This document shows positions 33,217 through 44,882 of a stretch of 64,000 bases of DNA, in pieces. Numbering within the stretch: the first letter of the stretch is position 1; the number at the start of each line of letters is the position of its first letter. The notes beneath the pieces are model-generated. The model worked only from the letters and a program-made list of their open reading frames with translations, was not told the DNA's origin and did not search any database. The position numbers and the translations under genes were made by a program. The stretch comes from Paracamarosporium sp. OC-R06-R3 (Eukaryota > Ascomycota > Dothideomycetes > Pleosporales > Didymosphaeriaceae), in NCBI GenBank assembly GCA_019828545.1, contig JACVRA010000154.1, forward strand, positions 124,001 through 188,000. The letters are read 5' to 3'.

Positions 33217-36200
33217 AAGCATGTTTCTAACTGAGATGAAGAGGGGGTTGTTTTGGACCGGCGCTGGCTCGGCCATGTTTTGGGCTGCAGCTTTTGGCGC
33301 CGTGGGTGTCCCGCTGGTCTGGCTGGGGAGAAAATTCTTGTCCAGGAGGTAAATGGTGCGTGCATACATGTAAGATGCTTGGACGGACGGACGGACTATG
33401 GCGAGATATCCTATAGACAAAGGAAGATATTCAATTCTTGGGCATCGGGAAGTAGCTTGTGTTCTGTGTTGTATCTGTTACGTGCTTCATGCACGCTCCT
33501 GCTACCCTTGTTTTTTACTTCTCACACATACACATACACATGCCCCGTTCCATTCTATCATGCTACTTATTATCCACTTCTACCTTCCTCCCTCCCCCCT
33601 CTTCCTCCTCACACTCCCACCCACCGCTTTCCCCGAACCACGACATACCCAGAGATAAATTCTCCTCTCCTCTCCTTTTCCTTCGCTGGCTGTACCTCTA
33701 CCTTCACCACTACCACCACCACCATCGTCACCGCATGCGATACTAAGTGCGAATGAATACCTCGACGTATCACACGACGTGGCTTATGCTTGTAGAATTT
33801 TATACTAGTTGTTGTTGTTGTTGTCGTCGTCGTCGTGTTTAACCCGGGTGATGACACGCAGGAGTAATAGTTTAGACTAGGAACGTGTGCTTGGGTTGCA
33901 AGGTGGGAAGGGCATGATGTAGCCATTATCGAGATCGCGGCCTTTTACCATCGCTGTGGGTGGAGGTGTCGCGTGAGTTGTGGGTTGTAGACCTTTCGCG
34001 AGGGGAAAGAGATGGTGCGGGATATTACGTTATATGAGGAGGGAAAGGGGGTGTGGGGTGATGGTGTGTGCGTGGGAGGATATAGAAGGTGGTGGAAAGT
34101 AGATTTATGTGTTGTGTTTACATCGCAGGGTGTTTCTGGTAGTGTTTTATGGAAGGGCAGGTAGGGTAGGCAGGGCGGTATGTATGGTCTCGATGTTTGG
34201 TAAGGTGTGTTGGGGGTATGGTTGGGATTGGGGTTGGGGGCGTGGCTGGATGGATTTTGTGATTGGGTACTCGCTTTGTTGGGGTGGGTGGTTTTAGATG
34301 CACGGAGTTTGGTAAGGGGTAATAGAGTAGGTGTTCGAAGTGCTTGGATCCAGGGTAGGTCGCTTTTCTAAAAACAGTAGTTGTGATGTGAGGCTTGTTG
34401 TCTTTAGGTAGCTTGAAAGGGCTGTGCAGTGATCGGTCTGTATTTTAAAAAGCACTTTGTCTCTCATCACGAGCACAGGGCGAATCGCTTCACCAGACCC
34501 GCACGTATAGGTCCGGCCGAAAAGATTCTTACGGACGAAGAACATGTGTAGAGACGATCTTTGCACTTTTGGTTGCGGTTTTTTTCCCTTTGTGAAAGTA
34601 GTGAAGTTAGTAAATTGGCGAGTATAATTTAGTATAAGAGCAAATGGGTTAAGTTCAAGCGGTCAGCGTAGCTCCTCTCCGCGACTCAGGGGATATTTCG
34701 ATCGGTCGGTGTTAGTATTCCAGGCATACTATTCCTGGAACCTCTCGAGACTAGTACATAGTGTCGAGTGAAAATTCAATCTAGTTTTCTGTTGCTTCAT
34801 TACATGATCAGCTCGAAATTCAAGAGTGAAGACGAGAAATAAGCCTCGCAGAAATCTGCCTTGAATCTCTTGCAATCAGGAGGCTACTAAGACAGTAATC
34901 GCGCGAATGGTGTACCAGAATAACTCAGGACGGCTCCTTCTTGCGTGATTCCTGAGTCGCCGATGTGAAAGCGAGATGAAGCCGGCACGGTGGGTGACGA
35001 GGCCCGATGACTCGGAAGCTTAGGGCGTCGCCCTATAAGCGAATACACCAAGCACAAGGGCTCGGATTCCGACTGGCCCCACGCGCTAGATGGTGATCGG
35101 AGACTAGAGCACGCGTTTTGTGTGACCATGAAACTAGCCCCCAAAGCTTGTGGAGGCGTTGACAGATGAGCGGTGACCTTCACTACCAACAGAGCGTAAT
35201 CTGGCTTGCGGTGAATCGTTGTGAGCCTGTTGGAAGGAAGGGTGGATGTAGCTAAAAATAGAGACCTTGACCCTGACCCGATCCTCTCTACCCGACAGAT
35301 TGGAAGCGCGGAGCGACACGGCATAACAGACATCACCACCGACTTGTCAGACTTCTCTCAAGAGCACGTCCGTTGGCCCTCAGCAAAAATCTAGAACGCC
35401 ACTGTATGGTGGTTACAGGCATTACGCAACTCGCCCGATAGCCTTCTCACCCGTATGACGGGCGCCTGCTTTCACCGCGGCTGCGTCTTGAGGCTCATGT
35501 ACGATACTCCACGTCTCCATCCTTCACGCACCAAAGCGACACTAGCGGTGTTCTCCATCCAAACAGAATGTGCAAGGCGAGCGCACTGGGCACAGCCCCC
35601 AGGTGCGACGGCGTTCCACCATCACACAAGCGGCGGAGCTGTGCCGTTGAGCACGACACTAATACCAAGATTCACATCTTACAAGACGTATGGCGAATGT
35701 TGGATTTATGCAAGAGCAACGTTCAAGAGCTCACACAATGAAAGCGCAGCCATCAATTCTGCAGATCTCCCCTAAAAGCTTGGACTCCCGACCCTCCGAC
35801 CCAGTTAGGCGATTTATGGGCGTTAACTTGGACCAATATGGTGACAGCGTTGTTGAAAAGAAGAAATGCTGACACCTAATTTCCCTTTGCCTCACGGCTC
35901 AACACGTTTACGGGGGCTGAAAGTGCAATGCACACTAGAAATGGCAAACGCAACCCTTGTGGCTCTGCTAATACGAACCAAAATAATGCGCTCGTTGCTG
36001 TTCAACTTCTGGCGGTGCTTGAAGCGGGACAATCCTCCCGCTAAGGAGCCTGTGCCACCGCCTCTTGCAAGCCCAGCCTTAGTCTGGACGACCCAACCAT
36101 TCTCCACTCGCTTGAGTTTGACATTTGCGCGAAATGCGGTCTCGCTTCGGTCCTATGGGTTGGGAAGCACAGGCAGATCCCCACAAGCTGAGGCTGAGCA

Positions 36201-36519
36201 CTCGTTCCAAATGACATGAGGTTGGACGCCTACCGATGAAGTGGACCCCTCCTACACAGGATGCAGTCAAAGCGCAACTGAGTTTCATCTCGTGTACGAG
36301 TATAACTTCAACCTGGCACCCAGCACCTTTGCCTTGAGGGTTTCTTTTTGCTTAAGCATTGTCTAGCATCACCGGATAGGATAGAAGGTTCAGTTAGGGC
36401 TGGCTTTTTTTATCTTCATTATTTACATATCTTAAGGCCAGGAAGAGTAAAGCGACACTCATACACATCACGAACACTCTTCTTAACCTCCGAATATCCA
36501 ACTTGAATTTCGAACCAAC
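33217..36519. other. 3.3-kb intergenic region
   Basis: Between HTS1 and the small membrane protein. The first 600 bp are pyrimidine-rich, followed by a TTG/TCG microsatellite at 33808-33836 and a G-rich tract near 34030-34300. Frames at ~34890-35340 (minus) and ~35450-36220 (plus) lack motifs and splice partners. I support no gene here, but the length leaves room for a fast-evolving or non-coding one. Confidence 0.5.
33808..33836 (+). repeat. TTG/TCG trinucleotide microsatellite
   Basis: A compound repeat of about five GTT units followed by four CGT units, non-coding. Confidence 0.85.
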
Positions 36520-37188
36520 ATGGCACCACTTCCAGCAAATGACCAGCCTGCCGACCAGTCGCCCTCTAAAGAGGGAGGCAAGTCGTGGACGACTGCTACG
36601 ATTGTCGTAGGAGCCGTTTTCCTCTTCCTCTTGATTGCCTTTATCGGCACCATCATCGCCTTCTGTGTCTACAGGCGCAAATTACGCAACAAGCTACCGG
36701 AACAACACCGATCGAAATCCTACCATCCTTTCCGCACAGAGACAACCGACAAATCAAGCCTTCTTGCAGATGCTCAAACGCCTGATGAAGAACGATCCAG
36801 CATGTTCAGCCGCGAGCGAAGCAGTGTCTCGGTCTACGTCGATGCTGAACCTATAGCCAAACGAGTGAGCAGTCAGAGCATGGAGACTGTCAGCCTGATA
36901 CCTGTACACATCGCCGCCCCTGAGAGGCAAGAATCCCTGACGGGTCAGATTAGCAACGGCAGTGGCATAAGTGCGGCGAGCAGCAGGTATTCAAGGGGAA
37001 GCATCAGCTTAAACCCGATTCAACAAGAGGATGGAGATTTGGGAATGAGACCGACAAGGCCGCGGAGTACGAGCACAACAAGCATAAGCATGAGGTACTA
37101 CAGGAAGGGCTCGAACTCGCCTGACGGCGTCACTGCACCGCAACAACTACCGCCAATACCGAAGATTGTACACACGCTCTCCGAGTAG
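36520..37188 (+). CDS. Small single-pass membrane protein with Ser-rich cytosolic tail
   Basis: I do not recognise a family. The single exon gives 222 residues: a short hydrophilic N-terminus (~22 aa), one strong membrane span (~25-50, 'ATIVVGAVFLFLLIAFIGTI' and on), a basic stop-transfer YRRKLRNK, and a ~170-residue tail rich in Ser, Thr, Arg and Pro with many possible kinase sites (e.g. RERSSVS, RPRSTSTTS). It has no cleaved signal peptide; the positive-inside rule places the tail in the cytosol. The architecture resembles a fungal membrane sensor stripped of its ectodomain, but that is only a likeness. The ATG context (CCAACATGG) is reasonable. Confidence 0.7.
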   Translation: MAPLPANDQPADQSPSKEGGKSWTTATIVVGAVFLFLLIAFIGTIIAFCVYRRKLRNKLPEQHRSKSYHPFRTETTDKSSLLADAQTPDEERSSMFSRERSSVSVYVDAEPIAKRVSSQSMETVSLIPVHIAAPERQESLTGQISNGSGISAASSRYSRGSISLNPIQQEDGDLGMRPTRPRSTSTTSISMRYYRKGSNSPDGVTAPQQLPPIPKIVHTLSE

Positions 37189-38918
37189 CTGACAGGCGCG
37201 GGCATTGAAAATTTTGGGTTACAGGTTATTAGACCGAGGCAGCACTGGACGTGCATATTGGGTTTCCTCTTCGATTCATTTAGCGAGTGCAATTTCCTCT
37301 GTTCTCTTTTCCTTTCACTTCAGAGCATTGTCCTCTTAGCGCATTTACATATACCCCTCGCTTCGCTCCTATACCATAGTAGAGCCTTATATTGAAAATG
37401 GCATTTTGTTTCAGATTTATCCAGCAGCATTTGCCTCATTGGATCATTAACAACAACACAAGCGCGATCCTTCCTTCAAAGCTTTAGCATAGCATTCCAA
37501 CACCACGGCGTACTATATTTACCGATTACTCACCGGAAGCCTGATGTAATCCAGCGGTGCTTTTTTCCATCAGAATGTTCCCCACGTGCAGATGCGATTG
37601 GTCAGCTTGTTAAGACACGGCCGCACAGTGGTACAATGCAGCTGTGCCACGCTGGCTGGCGCAGCCGCGCTACAAACCACACAGAGCGTCCAATCATCTC
37701 GTTAACATAACAGAGAAATACGAGCACTGCGGAAGAATCGCCGTGCCAACGACCTGCATCCCATGTACCTCACAGCACACATCACAGTACAGCTACGAAA
37801 TCCTTTTTCGAAGTTGCACCACAGGACGTGTCTATCTGCACAATGTCCTTGCACCGTCTAACGCGTCCAAAGTATTAAATACTAGACCCCCTTAAGCATA
37901 TTACGTGCTTTTTTTTCACAAAGATACTTTCGGTCGGTCGGCGTAGAGTATCATTTCCGTCGGAACAATACGCGGGGTCCGAAACAACGATGTGCCCACT
38001 AGACCAGGCGGCCGCGCGAGACGCAGATGACAGGAGCATGGCACAGCCACAATAGGCCGTGTAGTACACCTGAAAGTTTATTTCGCCCGGCGTGTACTTG
38101 TGTAAGGCAACGAGATGCAGACAGGATTCGATTGGGTGATAGTGTAAACGTGAGCAATGTTTCTGAAAGACACGTAGAACTGCGGTTTCGCTGCGGATGA
38201 TGTATATGAGGAGTAACGCTTTGCGAGCTTGTTTACGTGAGAGTAGGATGTTACTGTAGAGGAAGATTAGGCGAGACGTAATGTTGCAGTTTGTTGTGGT
38301 TTGCTGGTGAAGTGCTTCGTACTTAGTGGTTGAAGGGAATTAGGGAGGGAATTGAGTTATTTGGACAGTTATGCACGGATTTACAGGATTTGCTTACAAA
38401 ACTAAAAGTGCTTTCTGACACTGTGCAGTGTTGCAAGAGCGTTTCCATATACGCTGTTCGCCTACTTCAACCTCATGGACAGACTTGTGCACGCTATCCT
38501 TCAGCAAGGAATATCGGAAACTCCTGCAAATAAGAATTAAGTGTATAATTGAGGGTGAGAAGAATGCCATGATCATGCTTATGTTTTGGAGACATGGGGC
38601 GTTAAGTGTATGCTATGCTTTGGGCGCGTCTAACAAGATTGTGTCTACTCCACTATACAGTACTGATACATCTACGAACACAAAGGTACAAGAACACACA
38701 AATGAGTTTGCAGAGTGGAAGAGCAAAAAATGCATTAAATGAAATATTCCGCTTCATGGCGCAAGTAATGCAGCGCTACCATGACTAAATAACAGGAATG
38801 CGAATAAAATGTTGTTACAAACTGAGATGACGGTGAATTGGCTGACAAATGAATATAGAGGAAAAACCCAAGATTCGACTGGAAATTAGGAAAACAGTAA
38901 AAGGATGGCGTTGCAGCG
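37189..38918. other. 1.7-kb convergent intergenic region
   Basis: 3' flanks of the membrane-protein gene (+) and of the first His-rich gene (-). The sequence is AT-rich with only short frames. No gene is supported. Confidence 0.5.
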
Positions 38919-40690
38919 CTAAAGTCCGGGAACCGGTTTGCGTGGAATAGAATGCCGTTTCGAACGTGGTGAAGAGGAAGAACTACTGGTGGACGGGCGA
39001 GACGTAGAAGAGGAGCTTCCACTAGTCAGAGGCCGGGTCATAGGCAAAGCATCTGATAATTCCTCCATTGTGAATTTTCGATCATCGGGGATTTCATCAA
39101 GTCTTTTCTCCGCCTTTATCTCACGCTCCGGAGCGCGCTGAGGGTGATGAAGGAACTCTATAGGAACGACCGGACCTTTGTAGTTCGACATGTCTTCAAG
39201 CTCAGGCGGATGCAAGATCGTAGTTTCTCTCCGCTCGAAGCCTTCTGGCGTAATATAAGTCTTGTCAGAAATGATCTTTGGCTCACGAGCTTGAGGTGCA
39301 CTTCGAACGATGTGCGTTGCAGGCTTTTCTCTGTCACCTCGAATAATGGACCATCTTTGGTTTGCTCCAGTGCAATCTGGGAGCTTGTCCGCTGATACTT
39401 CGACCAGTTGATTGTTAACATCGTAGACAAAATGTCGAGCAGGTAGGATCTCGGTTTCATAGACAGGTTGAATATAATGGTAGACTTCGTGGTTATGGAT
39501 CTCACGATAGATACGCTCCTCAACGATCTCATGCTCATGCGGTTTCACGACCTCATGAGTGACAGCTACGAGCATTAGCCAATGATCGCACATGAAATGG
39601 ACAAGTCCTACCTGGAGCCCACCGCGTTTCTTTATCCGCATCTTCCGTATCTCTCAGATCTACCACCCCATCCAGATCTGCTCGCAGGCCGTTATCGTAC
39701 CCTTTTTGGGCTTCCGTGACAGATTCTCGAATGTTTATAACATCAGCACTCCTCTGCCCCGCCGACTTCTCATTCTGCAACTCATCTGATTCGTGCCTGG
39801 CATTGGGCATTTCTTCATCATTACTTCCGCGCCTGCTTTGGTTTGGCGAGCTGAAGTGGGGTTCGTTGTGGTCAAGATCGTAAGTTGAAACGTGAGGGGC
39901 ATTGGCATGAGGGAGTATACGATCAACAAGATCATCTTCAATGGCAGGTCCGGCCCCGAGAGTATTTTCCGGAAGCGGCGTCGAAGGACCATCGTGGACA
40001 GAGTCTGGGGATCTCAAGGGATCGATGGAGGCTGCGACGGATTCCCTGCTTACTACTGAGACGTTAAATAAATTCTATTTTAGGCCAAGGCTCGCTGGAG
40101 TAATGATATTCGGCCGTGATCTTGCGACATCGTGTTACTTTACATTCAGATTTTCACATACCTTCATGATCCTGTTCGACTCGGGTGTCTTGCTGCTGGC
40201 CTGCAAAAGAGCCATGACGCGAAATTTTGCCATAATGATCTATAATACTTTCGGCGGTGGCTTCTTTAAGCCTCTCCTCATTCGGTCCTGTCCTCGACTT
40301 GCTGTCTCTACCAAGACTATAATATTCTGCATCGGTGGTGTTTTCACTATCTGGTGGGACAGCAGCGAGGTAGGCTCGATAATCGTCTGCAGTGGTATCT
40401 TCCATATCTTCTAGACTATCTCGTGGTACAAGTGCATTGTTAGATACACCTGCAGGAGGATCTTCATTGCCACTGGCAGGATGCTGCCTCGGGTGCCTGG
40501 GATTTGTACCATTACTGCTTCCATGGTGGCTTGACGATTCGCTTGACTGCGCGTGGGACTCTCTGTTTCGTTTCCTGTCGAGAAGCTGTGCTGGTCCAAG
40601 ACGAACTTCTGGGTGCGGAGATGCCGATACAGGTATCGAATCCTCGCTATGGATGGATCTTCTGAAGATCGACTTCAAACTTTGCTTCAT
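38919..40690 (-). CDS. Hydrophilic protein with C-terminal His-rich 'QPV' motif (left member of divergent pair)
   Basis: Function unknown. The model is complement(join(38919..39565,39612..40055,40162..40690)), 539 residues; the second acceptor could be three bases further in (40052). The first ~330 residues are low-complexity and charged. A conserved block follows: 'THEVVKPHEHEIVEERIY', 'EIHNHEVYHYIQPVYETE' and 'ILPARHFV', then 'WSIIRGDREKPATHIV' and 'TYITPEGFERRETTILHPPE'. The tail is Ser/Thr-rich and basic. I recall similar His-rich 'YH..QPV...E.LP..H' blocks in uncharacterised filamentous-fungal proteins. No signal peptide or membrane span is seen. The divergent neighbour 1.5 kb away contains the same 38-residue motif without gaps. 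Confidence 0.75.
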
Positions 40691-42222
40691 GAGTGATAAA
40701 AGAAGTGCAGACGCGTCGGAGGTCGGAAATGTCTTGGCACGTGGGGAAAAGGGATGAGCGGATGTTGTGCTCTAGGCTGGAGACGTGCAACAGGATGGAT
40801 GCTCCGTCCAGAGTCGGCTTGGTACTTCCCCCTTTCTGCTCTTGCGATGTATGCTACAGGGCATGAGGTATGCGTGAACTAGAGACCAGTGAAAAAGTCG
40901 CAATCGAAGTGGCGAGGCTCACGATTCTCGAAGCCCCACTGACGTACTTCCGCATGAACTGCTGATCGCTCTGGAAAGCCTAATCCTCCGCGGGCACTGA
41001 GCCTCGAGTCTGGGCCACAGCACGTGGCTGAGCTGTCTAAGCGCTTTTTCTCCAGCTGGCTGCAAGCTTTGATCTTTTGGCAGGCTTCGTTTCTTGCCCG
41101 ATGTCTAGGAGTTGAAAGAAAAGCATATATCTCGTGAGAGCTAAACAGTAGCATCTCAAATAATGTACTCTACTGGCTCAAAGCTTCAGTTCGGCGACAG
41201 TCGGCGGCTCCATAATGACGTGAAACTCAGTGTAGCGGGGTCGTGCCAGCAAATTCGCATGAGTGGACATACACCGCGGACTCCAAGAGATGCATCGCGG
41301 TCATGGCGTCCAGTCGTCGTTCACAGGCTTCAGTAGGATGACGTTAAGAGGACCTGTGGTAGTCCCGCCTTCCGCGCGGTAGGGTCCACATCACCCACAG
41401 CATTGCCATCCACGGTACTGGGACTTCAGATTTGTCGAATAGAACGAAATGCTGTGATCGACTCCACGCGTCCCTAGTGGATCACACCTGGTCGATGAAC
41501 CGATCCACCGGCCGATCAATTCCAGGAGTCGTCTCGCTTAGTGCACGCACTAGCTCCATTGATACCATCCATTACAACATCCCCGTGCATATCACACCTT
41601 TTCGATCATGTCTATTCGCACCCATGGCAGTCGCCGACTAGCTTCCGCTCCATGGAAGTCCAGATCTGGAAGTTGAGGTGGCGATGGATGCATTTCATTG
41701 CAGTTTTGAACAAGAACCTCCTTTAGCCCGATAACTACAGTGCACTGTAGGCCACCTAGCGAGTGGAAGTTGGCTCGACCATCAACTGATGGGTGGGGAA
41801 CTGATAATTGATCTGAAGCCCCTTGACGTACATCTGGTCTAGCTACGAACGATAGGCGAAATCTCCGAGGTGAAGCGCCTTAAGCCCCGCAATGACAATG
41901 CTTCTCACCCAATCGACCATTTCTTTTGCTCGATTTGTTCTAATGTGATATGTCACAGCACATGCTGGTGCCGGTGATGAGACAGGTACACGTGCAGGAG
42001 CCCAAGCTTCCAGGATTACGTCGATGCTGGTTTGCATCATAAGCAACTCTGGCTTTGTGTGAGTATATAACCTAACGCTTTAAGCCGAGCAAGTTAAATT
42101 CCATCATTAAAAACTCTACATTTACTAGCCCTCCAGCACTTCCACAATTCTGCTTGTTTATCCAAGCCGAATACCTCAATACCCAATACATTACCGAAAT
42201 ACAGCAACAACCACAAATCACC
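40691..42222. other. Shared divergent promoter of the two His-rich genes
   Basis: 1.5 kb between the two starts. It includes ACGCGT near 40711 and 41466 and isolated CCCCT (stress-response-like) elements near 40832 and 41819, none clustered. No additional gene is supported. Confidence 0.5.
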
Positions 42223-43834
42223 ATGGACAAGGCCAAGGCAGCAATCAACGACTTTATGAGCAAGTCGGGTCACCATGACACTACTGTCCATGAAACCGTC
42301 GCACCGTCAGTGAAGACTGAGACAGTCAAGCCTCACAGGCATGAGGAGATCAACACCGCCATCGACAAGGAGGTGCACCAGGATCACTACCACCGCACTG
42401 TCCAGCCAGTCAAGGACCGAGAGGTCCTCCCTGAGCAACACACTGCCAACCTAGGCGCTGTACAGCACAGAGAATTCGACCACCGCGATGCTGATACCAC
42501 CAAGCGCAACCTTGCTACTGAGCAGGCTGGGTTCAAGGATTCGCGCGTCGTCCAGGACACTACTCACAGTCAGAGCGCCAATGCCGCTATTGGAGGTGAA
42601 CATGTGCATCACGTGAGTTCACATGCGCTTTCTACGTAATTGTATGGCAACTAACAGTAGTACAGCACATCCACGAAACGTACGTGTAACCTGCCCCAAC
42701 TTGGGTGTCCCGCGCTTGCTGTCGCGAAACTTACGCGTTTCAAATGTTACACGCTGGCCGAGACACCCAATTACCTTTGGTTGAATTGTATATACTGACA
42801 GCATTTTTAGCATTCAACCTGTAGTCCACAAGGAGACGTATGTTGCCCATCATAATTCATGTCTACAGGATAAATAACTGACAGTGTCTTAGCATCCAAC
42901 CAAATGTCGTCCACACCACTGTCCCTATCCACGAAGTCCACCGTGAGTAATGCCTCTTTATCTTCATCTCGGGTAGTCCCAATGGATCTACCCTTCTAGT
43001 CCGACATATCGAACATCAATCGGTTATGAGCAAACACTGACCATTACTCTAGACAATGCCGCCACTCACCACGAGTCATCTGAGCTTCCCGCAATGACTA
43101 TGTCTGAGTTCAAGCAGAAGGGTGGTGTTCTCGGTGGCCGCGGCGAGCGCTATGATGGCTTTGAGGGTGAGCCCAAGCACATCGGAGGCACTTTGCAGTA
43201 TGTGACTTAATCTAAGCTTTATGTGTCTTAGCTGACTGTGTTTCCTACATTTAGGCACATGATGGAGGGCAAGAGCAGCAAGCGTGATTCCGGCCACCAT
43301 GAGGCAGAGCAAACCCGCAGTGGTGCCATGCACGGCGACTTCGACCCCCTTGACGGTGGAAACCAGAACAAGTCAGCTGGCCGTTTCGGCCAGTCTGCAG
43401 AGGATGCCAACCGCAATGCTACCCTGGCGGAGCGTGAACACGAGCGCACCGGTGGCAGGGGCGCTACAGCAGCTGGTGTTGGTGCTGGTGGTGCTGGTTC
43501 CGGTGTTGGTGGTTCCGGAGTTGGCCGTTCTGATGTTGGTCGTTCTGATGTTGGTCATTCTGGTGTTGGTGGTGTTGGTGCTGCTGCTGGTGCTGCTGGC
43601 GCTGCTGGCGCTGCTGGTGTTGCTGGCCAAAACCGCCATGCCGGGAATGTACGTGGAGTCGAAGAGAGTGGCCCGCTCCAGGGCGACAAGATAACCTCTT
43701 CGTCTAACCAACTCGGCAGGGAATCTAATTCCGGATCGAGCGCTGCTGGCCTGGAGAAGAAGCCTTCCCTTCTCGACAGGATGAACCCGATGAAGGATTC
43801 TGATGGCGACGGGAAGAAGGGTTTCATGAAATAG
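42223..43834 (+). CDS. Hydrophilic His-rich protein with reiterated 'IQP' motifs and Gly/Ala repeats (right member of divergent pair)
   Basis: The model is join(42223..42612,42666..42679,42811..42837,42893..42942,43053..43197,43255..43834), 401 residues, six exons including ones of 14 and 27 nt. No signal peptide or membrane span. Order: an N-terminal His-rich block ('VKPHRHEEINTAIDKEVH', 'RTVQPVKDREVLPEQH'), then 'HHHIHETIQPVVHKETIQP' and 'VVHTTVPIHEVHH', a conserved 'MTMSEFKQKGGVLGGRGERY' segment, a hydrophilic stretch, a Gly/Ala/Val repeat region (~310-350) and a basic tail. Strong hydrophilicity, His and Gly content recall stress-protective hydrophilin or LEA-like proteins, and similar fungal proteins have been labelled putative allergens; function here is unknown. 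The unusual intron 42680-42810 and mini-exon arrangement are described in the findings. Confidence 0.8.
42683..42770 (+). repeat. Two crossing inverted repeats within an intron
   Basis: CGTGTAAC at 42683-42690 is the exact reverse complement of 42746-42753 (8 bp), and TTGGGTGTC at 42701-42709 is the exact reverse complement of 42762-42770 (9 bp). The arms interleave (a-b-a'-b'). A 5-bp GAAAC/GTTTC hairpin lies between at 42726-42741. The first arm starts three bases after the 5' splice site. Confidence 0.8.
43480..43625 (+). repeat. Coding Gly/Ala/Val tandem repeats
   Basis: GGTGTTGGT- and GCTGCTGGT-type units are repeated in tandem within the last exon of the His-rich gene, giving GVGGSGVGRSDVGRSDVGHS-like and GAAGAAGAAG-like peptides. 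All indels would be in multiples of three. Confidence 0.85.
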
Positions 43835-44150
43835 GCAAGGATCTGACGAGTTAATCACGATATCATGTATTGTACAATAGATAATTACGTTAATTTAAAC
43901 ATATCTTAAGAATACTTCCATACGTATTTAGATGCACTTCAGTGACATTCCAAAGGAACGATGATTGCCGTTCCTGCAACTGTCTTCTGCATCTTCTCGT
44001 TTCACGTTTGTTCAGTGCACATTGATTTGATGACGAGAAAATAGTTTATCTACTTTGCCTACATCTCTTTTTAGTGAGTAGAACAGTCACATTATTCAAA
44101 AACTACCTTCATCGATATTCATCCACGACTTCCCCATCCAAACCAGTCCT
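43835..44150. other. Convergent 3' flanks
   Basis: 316 AT-rich bp between the stop codons of the His-rich gene and CPD1. No gene is seen. Confidence 0.5.
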
Positions 44151-44882
44151 TCACAACACCCTCTCAGCAACAGGCACCCACTCCCCAATCGGCCTACTCG
44201 TATCAACCAACACCACCCTCCCCCCAACCCACTCGCTCATCTCTCCTTCCCCCTCCAATCTCACACCACCATCCGCCAGCAACTTTTCCACCTCTCGAAT
44301 CTTCTCCTCCCCAACTCTCGGACAATCGTGATACAACAAACTCAAATGCGGCGTCCACCGTTCGTCGACCCACTTCTCCGCTGTAGTAGGCTCATCTACA
44401 GCCGTCCTCGCCGCGGCTCCTATGCTCTTGACTCCGTCTTTGTCGACTAAGGAGTACAACTTACGTACGAAGACGTCTTCGCTGGCCAGCTTTCCCAGTC
44501 TCACTTTTACACCTTCCGCGCTGGGGAAAGGCAGAGCGTCCAGCCAGGCCTGTGGGTTCGCGGCGTACTATGGGCGCGGCCAGAGTTAGTGCGTGATATT
44601 CACATGCGGCGGTTGATTGGTAGGGTAGATGTTCAGGACACTACGCGGATAACACATCCGAGCACGCAAGGTCTGGATTGCAAATAAACGCCATCCGACT
44701 ACTGCTCTGCTGCTAACACGGGTACTTACCGCACTCGGCTCGACCTCCGATGTAAGCGTCACATGTGGGAGGAACGTATGCGGGGATTCGAAGTGCGCGG
44801 CTGTCTGGCGGATGAGTGACGCCAGGGTGGAGTCGAGCGGGTGCTCGCGCGGGGGGAGAAGCCAGAGGGAGGATCCTGGCAT
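44151..44882 (-). CDS. CPD1: 2',3'-cyclic-nucleotide 3'-phosphodiesterase
   Basis: This 2H-phosphoesterase opens ADP-ribose 1'',2''-cyclic phosphate, a by-product of tRNA splicing, and 2',3'-cyclic nucleotides. The model is complement(join(44151..44567,44730..44882)), 189 residues, matching the small fungal enzymes. The two catalytic H-x-T/S motifs are HVTLT (residue ~40) and HLSLLYHD (~120); the latter has Ser in the usual Thr position, common in this family. The start MPGSSLWLLPP is typical. The intron of 162 bp is longer than most here, with a CTAAC branch site and ATAG acceptor. It lies head to tail with GLE1. Confidence 0.88.

Noticed and set aside
34887..36219. Cluster of 100-150-codon frames between HTS1 and the membrane protein
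   Set aside because: They lie on both strands, overlap each other, and show no motif or consistent splice sites.
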